The notes: generated by a model not told the origin, from the sequence alone. A stretch of 64,000 bases of DNA from Gemmobacter caeni (GCF_003054195.1 NZ_QBKP01000003.1:186001-250000); one strand, 5' to 3'; numbered from the stretch's first letter, positions 38,329-48,710 are shown. A program made the numbers and translations.

Positions 38329-39110
38329 TGCCGGAGACCATCGCAGGCCATCCGACGGCCTATCGGCACTGGGGGCAGGGCGGGCGCCCGGCCCTGGCGC
38401 TGCATTGCTCGCTGGCCCATGCGGGGGCGTGGTCGGGTGTGGCGACCGGGTTGCCGGAGCTTTCGCTGACCGCGCCGGACCTGCCGGGCCATGGCCGCAG
38501 CGCCGACTTGCCGCCGGGGGGGGATCTGCATGGCCTTGCCACGGCGATTGCCGCCGAACTGGCAGAGCGTGCGGATGGCCCGGTCGATCTGTTCGGGCAT
38601 AGTTTCGGGGCGACCGTGGCGCTGCGTCTGACGGTGGAACGACCCGATCTGGTCCGCCGTCTGGTGCTGATCGAGCCGGTGCTGTTCGCCATCGTGCGCG
38701 GCACGCCGGAGTTTGACGACTTCGCGCGGGTCTATATGGCGGTTGACGCACAGATGGATGGCGATCCTTTCGCTGCTGCCGCATTGTTCCACAAACACTG
38801 GGGTGTCGGCGATTTCGCCAGCCTGCCGGAAATGCAGCGCCGCTACATGGCGGATCGCATGCCGCTGGTGCGGGCACAGAATCCTGTGCTGCTGGAGGAC
38901 CGTCCGGGTCTGACAGCGCCGGGGCGGCTGGAGGCGATCAACGTGCCGGTTCTGCTGTTGGAAGGGGCGGAAAGCCCGGCTGTGATCGGTGCGATCCATG
39001 GCGCGCTGGCAGCACGCATTCCGGGCGCGCGGCGGGTCTCGGTGCCGGGAGCGGCGCATATGGTGCCGATCACCCATTCCGCCGCTGTGGTCGCGGCGAT
39101 CCGGGGCTAG
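38328..39110 (+). CDS. Alpha/beta hydrolase
   Basis: 260 aa. Oxyanion start LHCSLAHAGAW, nucleophile elbow LFGHSFGATVAL (Ser), a late Asp in the INVPVLLLEGAESP strand region, and the catalytic His in GAAHMVPITH. Likely a small-molecule esterase or lactonase; substrate not determinable. Its stop codon TAG shares the palindrome CTAG with the stop of the converging aldolase gene. Confidence 0.88.
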   Translation: MPETIAGHPTAYRHWGQGGRPALALHCSLAHAGAWSGVATGLPELSLTAPDLPGHGRSADLPPGGDLHGLATAIAAELAERADGPVDLFGHSFGATVALRLTVERPDLVRRLVLIEPVLFAIVRGTPEFDDFARVYMAVDAQMDGDPFAAAALFHKHWGVGDFASLPEMQRRYMADRMPLVRAQNPVLLEDRPGLTAPGRLEAINVPVLLLEGAESPAVIGAIHGALAARIPGARRVSVPGAAHMVPITHSAAVVAAIRG

Positions 39111-40126
39111 ATCAGCGCAAGAAAACGATCCACATCCGCCTCGGTCGTGGCCCAGCTTGTCACCAGACGGGCGCCCTCCTGCCCCTCGGGCGCGGGCATG
39201 TCATAGAACATCGCCCCGCCCGCGCGCAGCCGGGCCGAGGTTCCCTTGGGCCAGAGCGGGAACAGGATATTGGCCTCGACCGGGTGGCGCAGTGCGACGC
39301 CGCGCGCCACCAGCCCTTCGGCCAGCCGGGCGCCCATGGCATTGGCCTGCACGGCCCAGTCGAGCCAGCGCCGCCCTTCCAGCATCGCTGCCATCTGCGC
39401 CGCCAGATAGCGGCCTTTCGACAGCAGATGCCCGCCGCGCTTGCGGCGCAGCTCAAATTCCCAGGCGCGGGCGGGGTCGAAGATCACCACCGCCTCTACC
39501 CCCATAAGCCCGTTCTTGGTGCCGCCGAAGGACAGCGCATCGACCCCGGCGCGCCATGTCAGATCGGCGGGGCTGGCGCCTGTGGCCACAACCGCATTGG
39601 CAAAGCGCGCGCCATCGAGATGAACCGGCATCCCGGCGCCGCGCGCCATTCCAGCCAGTTGCGCGGTCTGCGCGGCGGAGTAAACAGTGCCCGCCTCTGT
39701 CACATTGGTCAGCGACAGCGCGCCGCGCTGGCTGTTATGGACGCTCGCCCCTGTGGCACCCAACGCCTGCACCAGTGCCTCGGGCGCGATGCGGCCATGC
39801 GCGCCCGCGCAATGCACCAGCTTCGCGCCATGGGTGAAAAACTCGGGCGCGCCGCATTCATCCTCGGCGATATGGGCCTGCGGATGACACAGCACCGTGC
39901 CCCAGGGCGGGCAAAGGCAGGCCAGCGCCAGCGCATTGGCCGCCGTGCCGGTGGCGACAAGGAACACCCGCGCTTCGGGCGCTTCGAGCACCTCGCGCAG
40001 CCGCGCCTCTACCGCCAGTGACAGGTCTTCAGCGCCGTAGCCCTTGGTATATCCGGTGTTCGCCCTGGTCAGCGCGGCCAGAACCTCGGGCGGCACCCCG
40101 GCGGCATTGTCAGAGGTGAAATACAT
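39107..40126 (-). CDS. Low-specificity L-threonine aldolase (beta-eliminating lyase family)
   Basis: 339 aa from the ATG at 40126 (MYFTSDNAAGVPPEV). PLP enzyme that splits L-threonine or allo-threonine to glycine and acetaldehyde. Marks: FTSDNAAG start, HIAEDECGAPEFF, VHLDGARFANA, and the PLP Lys in LSFGGTKNGLMG. The frame is open 25 codons upstream, into sequence of no similarity. First of a set of unrelated minus-strand enzymes. Confidence 0.9.
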   Translation of the reverse strand: MYFTSDNAAGVPPEVLAALTRANTGYTKGYGAEDLSLAVEARLREVLEAPEARVFLVATGTAANALALACLCPPWGTVLCHPQAHIAEDECGAPEFFTHGAKLVHCAGAHGRIAPEALVQALGATGASVHNSQRGALSLTNVTEAGTVYSAAQTAQLAGMARGAGMPVHLDGARFANAVVATGASPADLTWRAGVDALSFGGTKNGLMGVEAVVIFDPARAWEFELRRKRGGHLLSKGRYLAAQMAAMLEGRRWLDWAVQANAMGARLAEGLVARGVALRHPVEANILFPLWPKGTSARLRAGGAMFYDMPAPEGQEGARLVTSWATTEADVDRFLALI

Positions 40127-40148
40127 CGGGTGGCCTCCGCTGGCAGGG

Positions 40149-40595
40149 TCAGGGCGTTTCGTCGATGACGTAATCGTCCCAGTCTTCTTCGGGAACTTCA
40201 AATTCCGGTACCGTCCAGCCGCGCACGCTGGCCCCAGCCTCGTGCACCGATTCCGGGTTGCCAGTCAGTAGCGGGTGCCAGTCGGGCAGCGGCTTGCCTT
40301 CATAGAGCAGGCGGTAGGCGCAGGTTCGGGGCATCCAGTAGGCGATATTCGGGAGCGTTGCGGGTGTCAGCTGCACGCAATCGGGCACGAATTGCTTGCG
40401 GATCGGATATTGTGTGCAGCGGCAGGTCTCGCCGTCCAGCAGGCGACAGGCGATGCGGGTGAATTCCACCTCGCCGGTGTCTTCATATTCGATCTTGTTC
40501 AGACAGCACTTGCCGCAGCCGTCGCACAGCGCTTCCCATTCCTCGGGGCGCATCCGGTCCAGCGGCACGGTTTCCCAGAAGCGCGGGCGCATCAT
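40149..40595 (-). CDS. YcgN/UPF0260-like cysteine-cluster protein
   Basis: 148 aa. The start at 40595 overlaps the ribF stop by four bases (ATGA). The motif CDGCGKCC followed by CRLLDGETCRCTQYP and C in RTCAYRLL is a cysteine cluster that probably binds zinc or an Fe-S cluster. Widespread family with unknown function. The C-terminus is acidic (EVPEEDWDDYVIDE). Coupling to ribF suggests a link to flavin or redox cofactor metabolism, but this is inference. Confidence 0.88.
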   Translation of the reverse strand: MMRPRFWETVPLDRMRPEEWEALCDGCGKCCLNKIEYEDTGEVEFTRIACRLLDGETCRCTQYPIRKQFVPDCVQLTPATLPNIAYWMPRTCAYRLLYEGKPLPDWHPLLTGNPESVHEAGASVRGWTVPEFEVPEEDWDDYVIDETP

Positions 40596-41515
40596 GCCCC
40601 CGCCAGAATGTCGCGCGCGCGGGCGCAATCGGTGTTCATCTGGTCGATGAGCGCGGGCAGGCCGTCGAACTTCATCTCCGGTCGCAGATAATCGACCAGC
40701 GCGACGGAAATGTGCTGTCCGTAAAGATCGCCCTTGAAATCAAAGATATAGGTTTCAAGGTTCGGGGTGTTCTCCCCGAACATCGGCCGCACGCCGAGGC
40801 TTGCCGCACCGCCATAACTGCCAGCCTGCGGCCCGGTCAGCACATCGACCTTCACCGCATAGACGCCAAGCTTTGGCAGATGCAGGCCCGCCACGCTCAT
40901 GTTCGCGGTGGGAAAGCCCAGTTCGCGGCCGCGCTTTTCGCCATGCAACACTTCGCCGTCGATCCGGTGCAAGTGACCCAGCATGTCGGCGGCATCGCGC
41001 GGGCGGCCTTCGGCCAAGGCGGTGCGGATTGCGGTGGAGGAGACTTCCTGCGCACCGATCTTCAGCAGCGGTGCGACGGTGACGCCAAAGCCCAGCCGCG
41101 CGCCCTCTGCCTTCAGATCCGCGACCGTGCCGCTGCGACCTTTGCCAAAACAGAAATCAGCGCCAACGGTGACATGGGCGGCACCCAGACCGCGTGCCAG
41201 CACCTCTTCGGCGAATTCCGCCGGGGTGAAGGCCGCCATGGTGCCGTTGAACGGCAGTTCGTAAAGATGGGCTACGCCCAGCTTGGCCAGCCGGTTGGCC
41301 CGCGCCTCGGCATTCATCAGCCGGAAGGGCGGGGCGGTGGGGGCGAAAAACTCGCGCGGGTGAGGCTCGAAAGTCAGCACGCCCAGCGGTCCGTGCGCAG
41401 CCGCCGCCTCGATCACCGAGCGGTGCCCCAGATGCACGCCATCGAAATTGCCCATGGCAATCGACGCGCCGCGATCCTGCGGTGCCAGCCCCTGCCAGTG
41501 CCTGACTATCTTCAT
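40592..41515 (-). CDS. ribF: Bifunctional riboflavin kinase/FMN adenylyltransferase
   Basis: 307 aa. Makes FMN and then FAD. N-terminal adenylyltransferase: AMGNFDGVHLGHRSVI and TFEPHPREFF; C-terminal kinase: HRIDGEVLHGEKRGRELGFPTANM and ASLGVRPMFGENTPNLETYIFDF. Full length. Confidence 0.97.
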   Translation of the reverse strand: MKIVRHWQGLAPQDRGASIAMGNFDGVHLGHRSVIEAAAAHGPLGVLTFEPHPREFFAPTAPPFRLMNAEARANRLAKLGVAHLYELPFNGTMAAFTPAEFAEEVLARGLGAAHVTVGADFCFGKGRSGTVADLKAEGARLGFGVTVAPLLKIGAQEVSSTAIRTALAEGRPRDAADMLGHLHRIDGEVLHGEKRGRELGFPTANMSVAGLHLPKLGVYAVKVDVLTGPQAGSYGGAASLGVRPMFGENTPNLETYIFDFKGDLYGQHISVALVDYLRPEMKFDGLPALIDQMNTDCARARDILAGA

Positions 41516-41544
41516 GCGACCCCGTGGCGAGGGCCGTCCTGCCC

Positions 41545-41988
41545 TCAGTCGAACTTGCGGCTTGGCGCCAGAACCAGCGCCTCGCCCTTCAGCACCACGG
41601 TATTACCCACGGCGCAATGGGTTTCAAGGGTCACACGGCGCTTCGCATGGTCAATGGCCGTCACCTTGACCTCGGCATAGACGGTATCGCCGGGACGCAC
41701 GGGCGCCATGAACTTCAGCGACTGGCCCAGATAAACCGTACCATGACCGGGAAGCTGTTCGCCGATCACCGCCGAAATCAGCCCGGCGGTCAGCATCCCG
41801 TGAGCAATCCGGCCTTCAAAGATGGTGTCCTGCGCATAGGCATCGTCCAGATGCACCGGGTTCCTGTCGGTCGAGACCTCGGCGAAGAGTTCGATATCCC
41901 GGTCGGTCACGGTTTTCCGCAGATGGCGGCTCATGCCGATTTCGATGTCTTCAATGCAGATCGTCCCGCGGGGCATGTTGTCGAGCAT
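41545..41988 (-). CDS. MaoC-family (R)-specific enoyl-CoA hydratase-like protein
   Basis: 147 aa from the ATG at 41988, with GGAGG upstream; Met at 41976 is an alternative. Single hotdog domain with the hydratase-2 motif FAEVSTDRNPVHLDDAYA (catalytic Asp and His) and GRIAHGMLTAGL. PhaJ enzymes of this size convert 2-enoyl-CoA to (R)-3-hydroxyacyl-CoA for polyhydroxyalkanoate synthesis; a general acyl dehydratase is the alternative. Palindromes with a CTGC-N3-GCAG core lie just upstream. Confidence 0.88.
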   Translation of the reverse strand: MLDNMPRGTICIEDIEIGMSRHLRKTVTDRDIELFAEVSTDRNPVHLDDAYAQDTIFEGRIAHGMLTAGLISAVIGEQLPGHGTVYLGQSLKFMAPVRPGDTVYAEVKVTAIDHAKRRVTLETHCAVGNTVVLKGEALVLAPSRKFD

Positions 41989-42010
41989 CCTGCGAATCCT
42001 CCGGTTCCTG

Positions 42011-42051
42011 CGCTGCAACGTAGCATATGCTGCGTCGCAGCGCAATTGCGC
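42011..42051 (-). promoter_or_regulatory. Stacked palindromes in front of the MaoC/PhaJ-like gene
   Basis: Bases 42011-42042 match their own reverse complement at 28 of 32 positions; they contain CTGCGTCGCAG (42030-42040) and the degenerate partner CTGCAACGTAG (42013-42023). The perfect 12-base palindrome GCGCAATTGCGC (42040-42051) adjoins them. All lie 23-63 bases before the start codon, where an operator would be. From memory, CTGC-N3/4-GCAG is the type of site bound by the PHA regulator PhaR in Rhodobacter and Paracoccus. Confidence 0.5.
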
Positions 42052-42104
42052 GGGTAATTATTTGGCGCAGGTGCGACAAAAGTGGTAATAATGTTGCTGT
42101 GCCG

Positions 42105-42986
42105 TCAGGCCAGGTGCGGCATGGCATAGGTAGGTGACAGCCCCTCCGCCTCCAGCCAGCTTTCCAGCAAAGCCTTGTCAGGATTGGCGGAATCCGCGCC
42201 GAACCGATCTGCCACAATCCCGCCGGTGATGAACAGCGTGTCGATCCCTTCGTTCTGGCCACCCAGAATATCGGTCCAGGGTCCGTCGCCAATGCACAGG
42301 ATGTCGTCATTGGACAAAGGTTCGGCGGTTTCGGCCATTTTCCGGCGGGCGAGATCGTAGATCGGCGGATGCGGCTTGCCGAAATACAGCGCGGTGCCGC
42401 CGCGTTCCTCGTAATCCTTCGCCAGCGCCCCGGCGCAATAGACCCGCTTGTCGCCCATATCGACCACGATATCGGGGTTGGCGCAGAGCATGGTCAGCCC
42501 GCGCGCCTTGCCGAGTGCCAGTTCGGTCCGGTAGTCTTCAGGCGTCTCGGTCAGATCGTCGCGCAGGCCGGTGCAGACGATGCCCTCGGCCTCGGCCATC
42601 GGCACAAAGGTGATCGGGTGATTGCCCTGCAACTCGGGCGGCAGGTCGGTGAAGAAGGGCATGTCCTTTTCCGCGCCAAGGAAGGCCACGCGGCGCCCGA
42701 CCGCGCCGCTGACCAGCGCCTGCTGCGCGGCATCACCCGAGGAGACGATCATATCATAGCAGTCACGCGGTGCCCCGATCCGGTCAAGCTGTGCCGCGAC
42801 CGAGCCGAAAGGGCGCGGTGCATTGGTCATCAGGACGACGAAGCCACCGCTTGCACGGAATTGTTGCAAGGCGGCGACGGCGGTGGGGAAGGGGGTCTTG
42901 CCATTGTGCAGGCAGCCCCAGAGATCGCAGAACACCGCACGGTAACGGCCGGAAATTTCGGAAAGCGAGGCGATCATCTGGGTCAT
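42105..42986 (-). CDS. HAD-superfamily class IIA hydrolase (TIGR01459 type)
   Basis: 293 aa from the ATG at 42986. Motif I is FCDLWGCLHNG, motif II MTNAPR, motif III Lys in YFGKPHPPIYD, motif IV CIGDGPWTDILGG. The class IIA cap between motifs II and III suggests action on small phosphorylated metabolites, but the substrate of this subfamily is unknown. Confidence 0.88.
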   Translation of the reverse strand: MTQMIASLSEISGRYRAVFCDLWGCLHNGKTPFPTAVAALQQFRASGGFVVLMTNAPRPFGSVAAQLDRIGAPRDCYDMIVSSGDAAQQALVSGAVGRRVAFLGAEKDMPFFTDLPPELQGNHPITFVPMAEAEGIVCTGLRDDLTETPEDYRTELALGKARGLTMLCANPDIVVDMGDKRVYCAGALAKDYEERGGTALYFGKPHPPIYDLARRKMAETAEPLSNDDILCIGDGPWTDILGGQNEGIDTLFITGGIVADRFGADSANPDKALLESWLEAEGLSPTYAMPHLA

Positions 42987-43066
42987 GGCGGGCCTTTCGG
43001 GGAACAGATCGGGCGCAGTCTGGCGCAATGGCCCGACAGCTTTGTGACAGCAGGGCAGAACGGCGA

Positions 43067-43092
43067 CGGGCCGGGGAGGGTTCCCCGGCCCG
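43067..43092 (-). terminator. Hairpin behind the pyrophosphatase gene
   Basis: 11-bp stem CGGGCCGGGGA with TCCCCGGCCCG. No T-run follows on the minus strand, so it may be an mRNA-end structure rather than an intrinsic terminator. Confidence 0.45.
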
Positions 43093-43111
43093 GTCTTGAA
43101 ACGTCAGGCGA

Positions 43112-44029
43112 TCAGAGCGTCAGCGACGGGATGATCTGCTTCTTGCGGCTCATGATGCCCGGCAGCACCACGCTGTCACCGGACACAGCGCAGCCAAACG
43201 AGGCTTCGGCCAGTTGCTTGACCAGATCGTTCGGCACCAGCAGCGTCGCTTCTTCCTTCAGGATGTCGATGATGAACAGCAGCACCTGATCGGCGCCATC
43301 TTCCTGTGCGACGGCAGGCATCGAGGCCATCAGACTGTCCTTGCGGTCCAGCAGGATCTTCGGCGCGGTGGTTTCCAGCACGCTGACGCGCAGTTCCTTG
43401 CCGGCGACATTGTATTCTTTCGAATCCATCCGCAGCAGTTCGGCATCCGAGAAGGCGGAGACATCGGATTTCGCTTCGAACATGGCGGCGGCGAATTCGG
43501 GGATCGAGACACCCAGATCTGCGGCCAGCGCCTCAGCCACCTTACGGTCATGGTCGGTGGTGGTCGGGCTGCGGAATTCCAGCGTGTCCGACAGGATGCA
43601 GGACAGCATGGCACCCTTGATGCCGCGCGGCGCGCGCGCCACGTCGGCGCCCATCAGATCGTAGAGGATGGTCGAGGTGCAGGCCAGCGGCCGCATGGTA
43701 ATGTCGATCGGCGTCTTGGTTTTGATGCCGCCGACCAGCATGTGATGGTCGATGATGCCAAGGATCTTCGCGTCGTTCACCGAGGGCGGCAGTTCGGCGG
43801 GGTTGTTGGTGTCGACGATCACCACTTCCTCACCCGCCGCCACATCGGCGATGATCGCGGGTTTCGGCAGATCCCAGTGCCGGAGCACGAAGGCCGCCTC
43901 GGTATTGGGTTCTCCCAGCAGCACGGCCTCGGCCGGGGTGCCTTTCACCTCGGTCAGATACCAGGCCCAGGCGATGGGCGAGCCGGTGGAATCGGTGTCG
44001 GGGGATTTGTGGCCGAAGACCTTGATCAT
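43112..44029 (-). CDS. ppaC: Manganese-dependent inorganic pyrophosphatase (family II)
   Basis: 305 aa from the ATG at 44029 (MIKVFGHKSPDTDS). DHH-family hydrolase that splits pyrophosphate and pulls biosynthetic reactions forward. Metal ligands: GHKSPDTDS, VDTNN, IIDHHML; C-terminal SRKKQIIPSL is the substrate-binding signature. No CBS domains. Confidence 0.96.
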   Translation of the reverse strand: MIKVFGHKSPDTDSTGSPIAWAWYLTEVKGTPAEAVLLGEPNTEAAFVLRHWDLPKPAIIADVAAGEEVVIVDTNNPAELPPSVNDAKILGIIDHHMLVGGIKTKTPIDITMRPLACTSTILYDLMGADVARAPRGIKGAMLSCILSDTLEFRSPTTTDHDRKVAEALAADLGVSIPEFAAAMFEAKSDVSAFSDAELLRMDSKEYNVAGKELRVSVLETTAPKILLDRKDSLMASMPAVAQEDGADQVLLFIIDILKEEATLLVPNDLVKQLAEASFGCAVSGDSVVLPGIMSRKKQIIPSLTL

Positions 44030-44131
44030 GAATCTAACCCGTGGATGGAATGGTTTCGCGCGCCTTATAGGGAAGGAAAGCGCGCTTGTCACGGGAGGCC
44101 GGGGGCGGGGTGACAGCTTGCCGCCGATGGG

Positions 44132-44506
44132 TCACTCGTCGCGGTCCTGCGGATAAAGCCGCGTGCCGGGGAAGGGCGGCAGCCAGCTTTCGCGGCGGAT
44201 GGTCCAAAGCTCGTAGCCGGGCACGAACTGGTCGGGGGCATCCAGCGTGCCCAGATGCACCTCCACCTCGGTGCCGGTGCGCGAAAACACCGGCGAACCG
44301 CAGGTCGGGCAGAAAAACCGCCCGGCATAGCCCTGCGCCCTGCCGGTCACGGTGACCGCCGTTTCGGGAAAGATCGCCGAGGCATGAAACAGCGCCCCGT
44401 GATGCTTGCGGCAGTCAAGGCAATGACAAACCCCCACCCGCAACGGCCGCCCCCGCGCCTCGATCCGCAAGGCCCCGCAAAGGCATCCGCCGGTGATGGA
44501 GGGCAT
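44132..44506 (-). CDS. GFA-family (glutathione-dependent formaldehyde-activating-like) protein
   Basis: 124 aa. Zinc-binding Cys pattern GGCLCGALR, CHCLDCRKHHGALFHA and FFCPTCGSPVF is diagnostic of the GFA/CENP-V family. Most members have no known substrate; formaldehyde activation is proven only for a few. Single gene. Confidence 0.92.
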   Translation of the reverse strand: MPSITGGCLCGALRIEARGRPLRVGVCHCLDCRKHHGALFHASAIFPETAVTVTGRAQGYAGRFFCPTCGSPVFSRTGTEVEVHLGTLDAPDQFVPGYELWTIRRESWLPPFPGTRLYPQDRDE

Positions 44507-44652
44507 GAGGTTGGCTCCGTTTGGTTGGAAGGGGGCAGGTTTGTGTTGGCTGTCAGCCTGCAGTGTCGCAGCATACTACATTGGGCGATAGGCCGAAAGA
44601 TCGACGATGCATAATGGACAAAAACGTAGTCCGGCATTAAAAGGGGAAGGGC

Positions 44653-45195
44653 GTGCCACGAGTTTTGATTATGTTGAAAAATAAGTTGCGGATTGCAATA
44701 CTGTATGCGGTATCCTTCTCGGTAAATCCTCTGTTCGCTGATGAGGTCAAGCTTTCAAAATATGCAATCGAGGCTTTGAGGCAGGCAGGAGAGATACCTG
44801 ATGTATTCTCACCGAAAGATTTGCCCGGTCTTATTGCGGCCTTTGCGGAGCGCAACAATATTCCTGTTCGCAGGGAAGCAATACACAGAGTTTTGGTGGG
44901 CAGGGCCGCGCACAGATCTCTTCCTGCGTCCCCGAGGGTCATTGATGATGCGTTGCAGGAAATTGGCAAGTATGATCCTCAAGCGCGAGGATATAATTTC
45001 GATAGCTGGTGGGTCTACAAAAGCTTTGAGGGTCGAATGGCTGTCTGTGGCAGCTACGAAGATGTGAGAGGCGTGCAATTTATTCGAGTGCGGGTTCATT
45101 TTTTTAGTGAATCTGAGTGGAAATTTGAAAGAGGTCTCGAAACGGGAGATCGGGCCGCGGGTATGTGTCTTTTCGCGGTTAGTGATTTGAAGTAA
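44653..45195 (+). CDS. AT-rich orphan gene, predicted secreted protein
   Basis: 180 aa from a GTG at 44653 behind AAGGGGAAGG; an ATG at 44671 is an alternative and would begin the signal peptide directly (MLKNKLRIAILYAVSF). Cleavage is likely after PLFA. The mature region has no motif I recognise; it contains SWWVYKSFEGRMAVCG and two Cys. The gene and its flanks (about 44520-45340) are much richer in A/T than everything around them, and A/T-ending codons are frequent. Probably acquired by transfer. The reverse strand also has an open frame, but it lacks a start site and family similarity. Confidence 0.65.
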   Translation: MPRVLIMLKNKLRIAILYAVSFSVNPLFADEVKLSKYAIEALRQAGEIPDVFSPKDLPGLIAAFAERNNIPVRREAIHRVLVGRAAHRSLPASPRVIDDALQEIGKYDPQARGYNFDSWWVYKSFEGRMAVCGSYEDVRGVQFIRVRVHFFSESEWKFERGLETGDRAAGMCLFAVSDLK

Positions 45196-45342
45196 GGGAA
45201 ATGCGCTAATATGGTGATTTAGCAAATCTGACCGTCTGATAAAGTTTCAGACTTTAATATCACTAACTTTAATGCTGAAACCTCATAGCATTCTAACCAC
45301 GACTGACGTCAACATAGCTATCTCAACGTTCGTATGAGGGTA

Positions 45343-46359
45343 TTAACCCTCCGACGGCAGCACGATCCGCTCCACCGTCCAGCCCTGTTCGGCCAGCAGG
45401 TTCAATACGCCGGTCTTGCCCGCCAGATGCAGGGCGCCGAAGGCGGCGAAGGCCGGGCCGGTCGCGGTGGCCTCCTCGATCACCGGAATCCAGGCCTTGT
45501 TGCGGCGGGTCATCAGGATGTCTTCCATCCGGGCAAATTCTGCCTCGGCCTTTTCCGGCGTGTAGCCGGGGGCATCGTGGCTCGACAGCCGCATGTATTC
45601 CCAGATGCGGCGGGTGTCGCCGGCGAAATAGCCGTCGGCCATGGTGGTGGCGAAATCGGCGATCTGCGGCTCCATCTGAAGCGTGGCGCGCAGCATGTCG
45701 AGTTGTTCCTCCATCGACAATTCGTCGAAGATGGCGAACAGCGTGGTGTAGGGTTCCAGCGCCCGCACCGGCACCCCGGTTTCCGCCGCCTGTTCCATCA
45801 CCAGATGATCCAGTCCGCGGCCCGCCTGCGCCTCGGCCATGTCGCAGGGCGCGATGCCCAGCATGGTCGCCAGATACCAGGGCCGCATCTTGGCGGCCAT
45901 GAAGGCGGGAATCTTGCGCGCCTCCAGTGCTGCGGCAACACCGGCCCATTCCTCGTGGCCAAAGCGTTCCAGCAGGCTTGGCCCCTCGGTCAGGAACAGC
46001 AACCCCGGATTGCTGGCAATCTCGCGCTTCAGCGCACGCTCCTCCTCTGGCCCTGCCTCGACCAGCAGGGTATCGACCCCGGCCAGTAGTGGCGTCACCT
46101 CGGCCAGAGTGGCGGCGTGCCGGGCATCGGGCATGTGATAGGTGCCCAGCAGATAGATCTGACGGTCGCCTTTGGTGGCCTGCCACAGATTGCCTTGCGC
46201 ATAGGGCTGCGCTGCGGTCGCATCGGCCAGTTCCGCCGATTCGGCGGCGGGCAGGTCGGCCAGCAGGTTCTGCCCGGCACAGCGGGCGACCGCATCCTGG
46301 GGCAGGGCGAAAAGGGCCAGCGCAAGCGCGGCGGAGCGGAACAGGGAAAGCTTCAACAT
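45343..46359 (-). CDS. TraB/GumN-family protein, secreted
   Basis: 338 aa. Signal peptide LSLFRSAALALALFALPQDAVA. Family marks: IYLLGTYHMPDARH near the start (GTxH), DTLLVEAGPEE, and the C-terminal AFGALHLAGKTGVLNLL. TraB/GumN proteins share a fold with Tiki metalloproteases, so the GTYH and GALH His residues may bind metal. Periplasmic peptidase activity is a plausible but unproven role. Confidence 0.9.
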   Translation of the reverse strand: MLKLSLFRSAALALALFALPQDAVARCAGQNLLADLPAAESAELADATAAQPYAQGNLWQATKGDRQIYLLGTYHMPDARHAATLAEVTPLLAGVDTLLVEAGPEEERALKREIASNPGLLFLTEGPSLLERFGHEEWAGVAAALEARKIPAFMAAKMRPWYLATMLGIAPCDMAEAQAGRGLDHLVMEQAAETGVPVRALEPYTTLFAIFDELSMEEQLDMLRATLQMEPQIADFATTMADGYFAGDTRRIWEYMRLSSHDAPGYTPEKAEAEFARMEDILMTRRNKAWIPVIEEATATGPAFAAFGALHLAGKTGVLNLLAEQGWTVERIVLPSEG

Positions 46360-46440
46360 ATGCGCAGCCTTGCACAGGGGGCCGGTCTCGGGAAGGCAGC
46401 GCGGGGTAAAATTTTTCGTCGAAAATTTCGGATGCAGGCG

Positions 46441-46469
46441 TTGACAGCCCGGCGGACCATGCCTAACTC
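46441..46469 (+). promoter_or_regulatory. Sigma-70 promoter of groESL
   Basis: Perfect -35 TTGACA, 17-base spacer, -10 TAACTC. The start site falls just before the CIRCE operator. Confidence 0.8.
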
Positions 46470-46477
46470 TCGCGGCG

Positions 46478-46504
46478 TTGGCACTCGCTGACGGTGAGTG
46501 CTAA
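46478..46504 (+). promoter_or_regulatory. CIRCE operator (HrcA site)
   Basis: TTGGCACTC-N9-GAGTGCTAA; only one base of the left arm differs from the consensus TTAGCACTC. HrcA repressor should bind here and release groESL on heat stress. hrcA itself is not in the window. Confidence 0.95.
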
Positions 46505-46540
46505 CCGGATTTCTAACTGGAACCTAGGGAGTGTATCCAG

Positions 46541-46828
46541 ATGGCTTTCAAACCGCTTCATGACCGTGTTCTGGTCAAGCGCGTCCAGAGCGACGAAAAG
46601 ACCAAGGGCGGTCTGATCATCCCCGACAGCGCCAAGGAAAAGCCCGCAGAGGGTGAAGTCGTCTCCTGCGGCGAAGGCGCCCGCAAGGATTCGGGCGAGC
46701 TGATCCCCATGACGGTGAAGGCGGGCGACCGCATCCTGTTCGGCAAATGGTCGGGCACCGAAGTGACGCTGGAAGGCGAAGAGCTTCTGATCATGAAGGA
46801 AAGCGACATCCTCGGCGTCATCGCCTGA
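46541..46828 (+). CDS. groS: Co-chaperonin GroES
   Basis: 95 aa lid of the GroEL chamber. [19 protein letters not shown], mobile loop [15 protein letters not shown], and [21 protein letters not shown] are diagnostic. 72 bases before groL. Confidence 0.98.
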   Translation: MAFKPLHDRVLVKRVQSDEKTKGGLIIPDSAKEKPAEGEVVSCGEGARKDSGELIPMTVKAGDRILFGKWSGTEVTLEGEELLIMKESDILGVIA

Positions 46829-46858
46829 GGTCGGTCTTCCTGATCCGGGGGCCGGTGA

Positions 46859-48538
<1,680 letters not shown>

Positions 48539-48561
48539 TCTGCCGGACCATCGGTTCGGGG

Positions 48562-48588
48562 AAGGGCGCCCTTTGGGGGCGCCCTTTT
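48562..48588 (+). terminator. Rho-independent terminator of groESL
   Basis: 10-bp stem AAGGGCGCCC with GGGCGCCCTT, 5-base loop, then TTCTATT. Confidence 0.9.
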
Positions 48589-48710
48589 CTATTCCGGCAC
48601 CGAAACGCTGCCTGTCCCGCCTGCGCCGCACCCTTCGCTGCGGGAGGAAAGACCGCTGCCGCGCCGAACATCCCTTGCAGGCGGCGCCGCCGCGCGCGTA
48701 GCGTGGCGCC

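Noticed and set aside
44809-45225. A 138-codon minus-strand frame in the AT-rich island
   Set aside because: No RBS or family features, while the plus-strand gene has a signal peptide and RBS; with unusual composition this choice is less certain than elsewhere.
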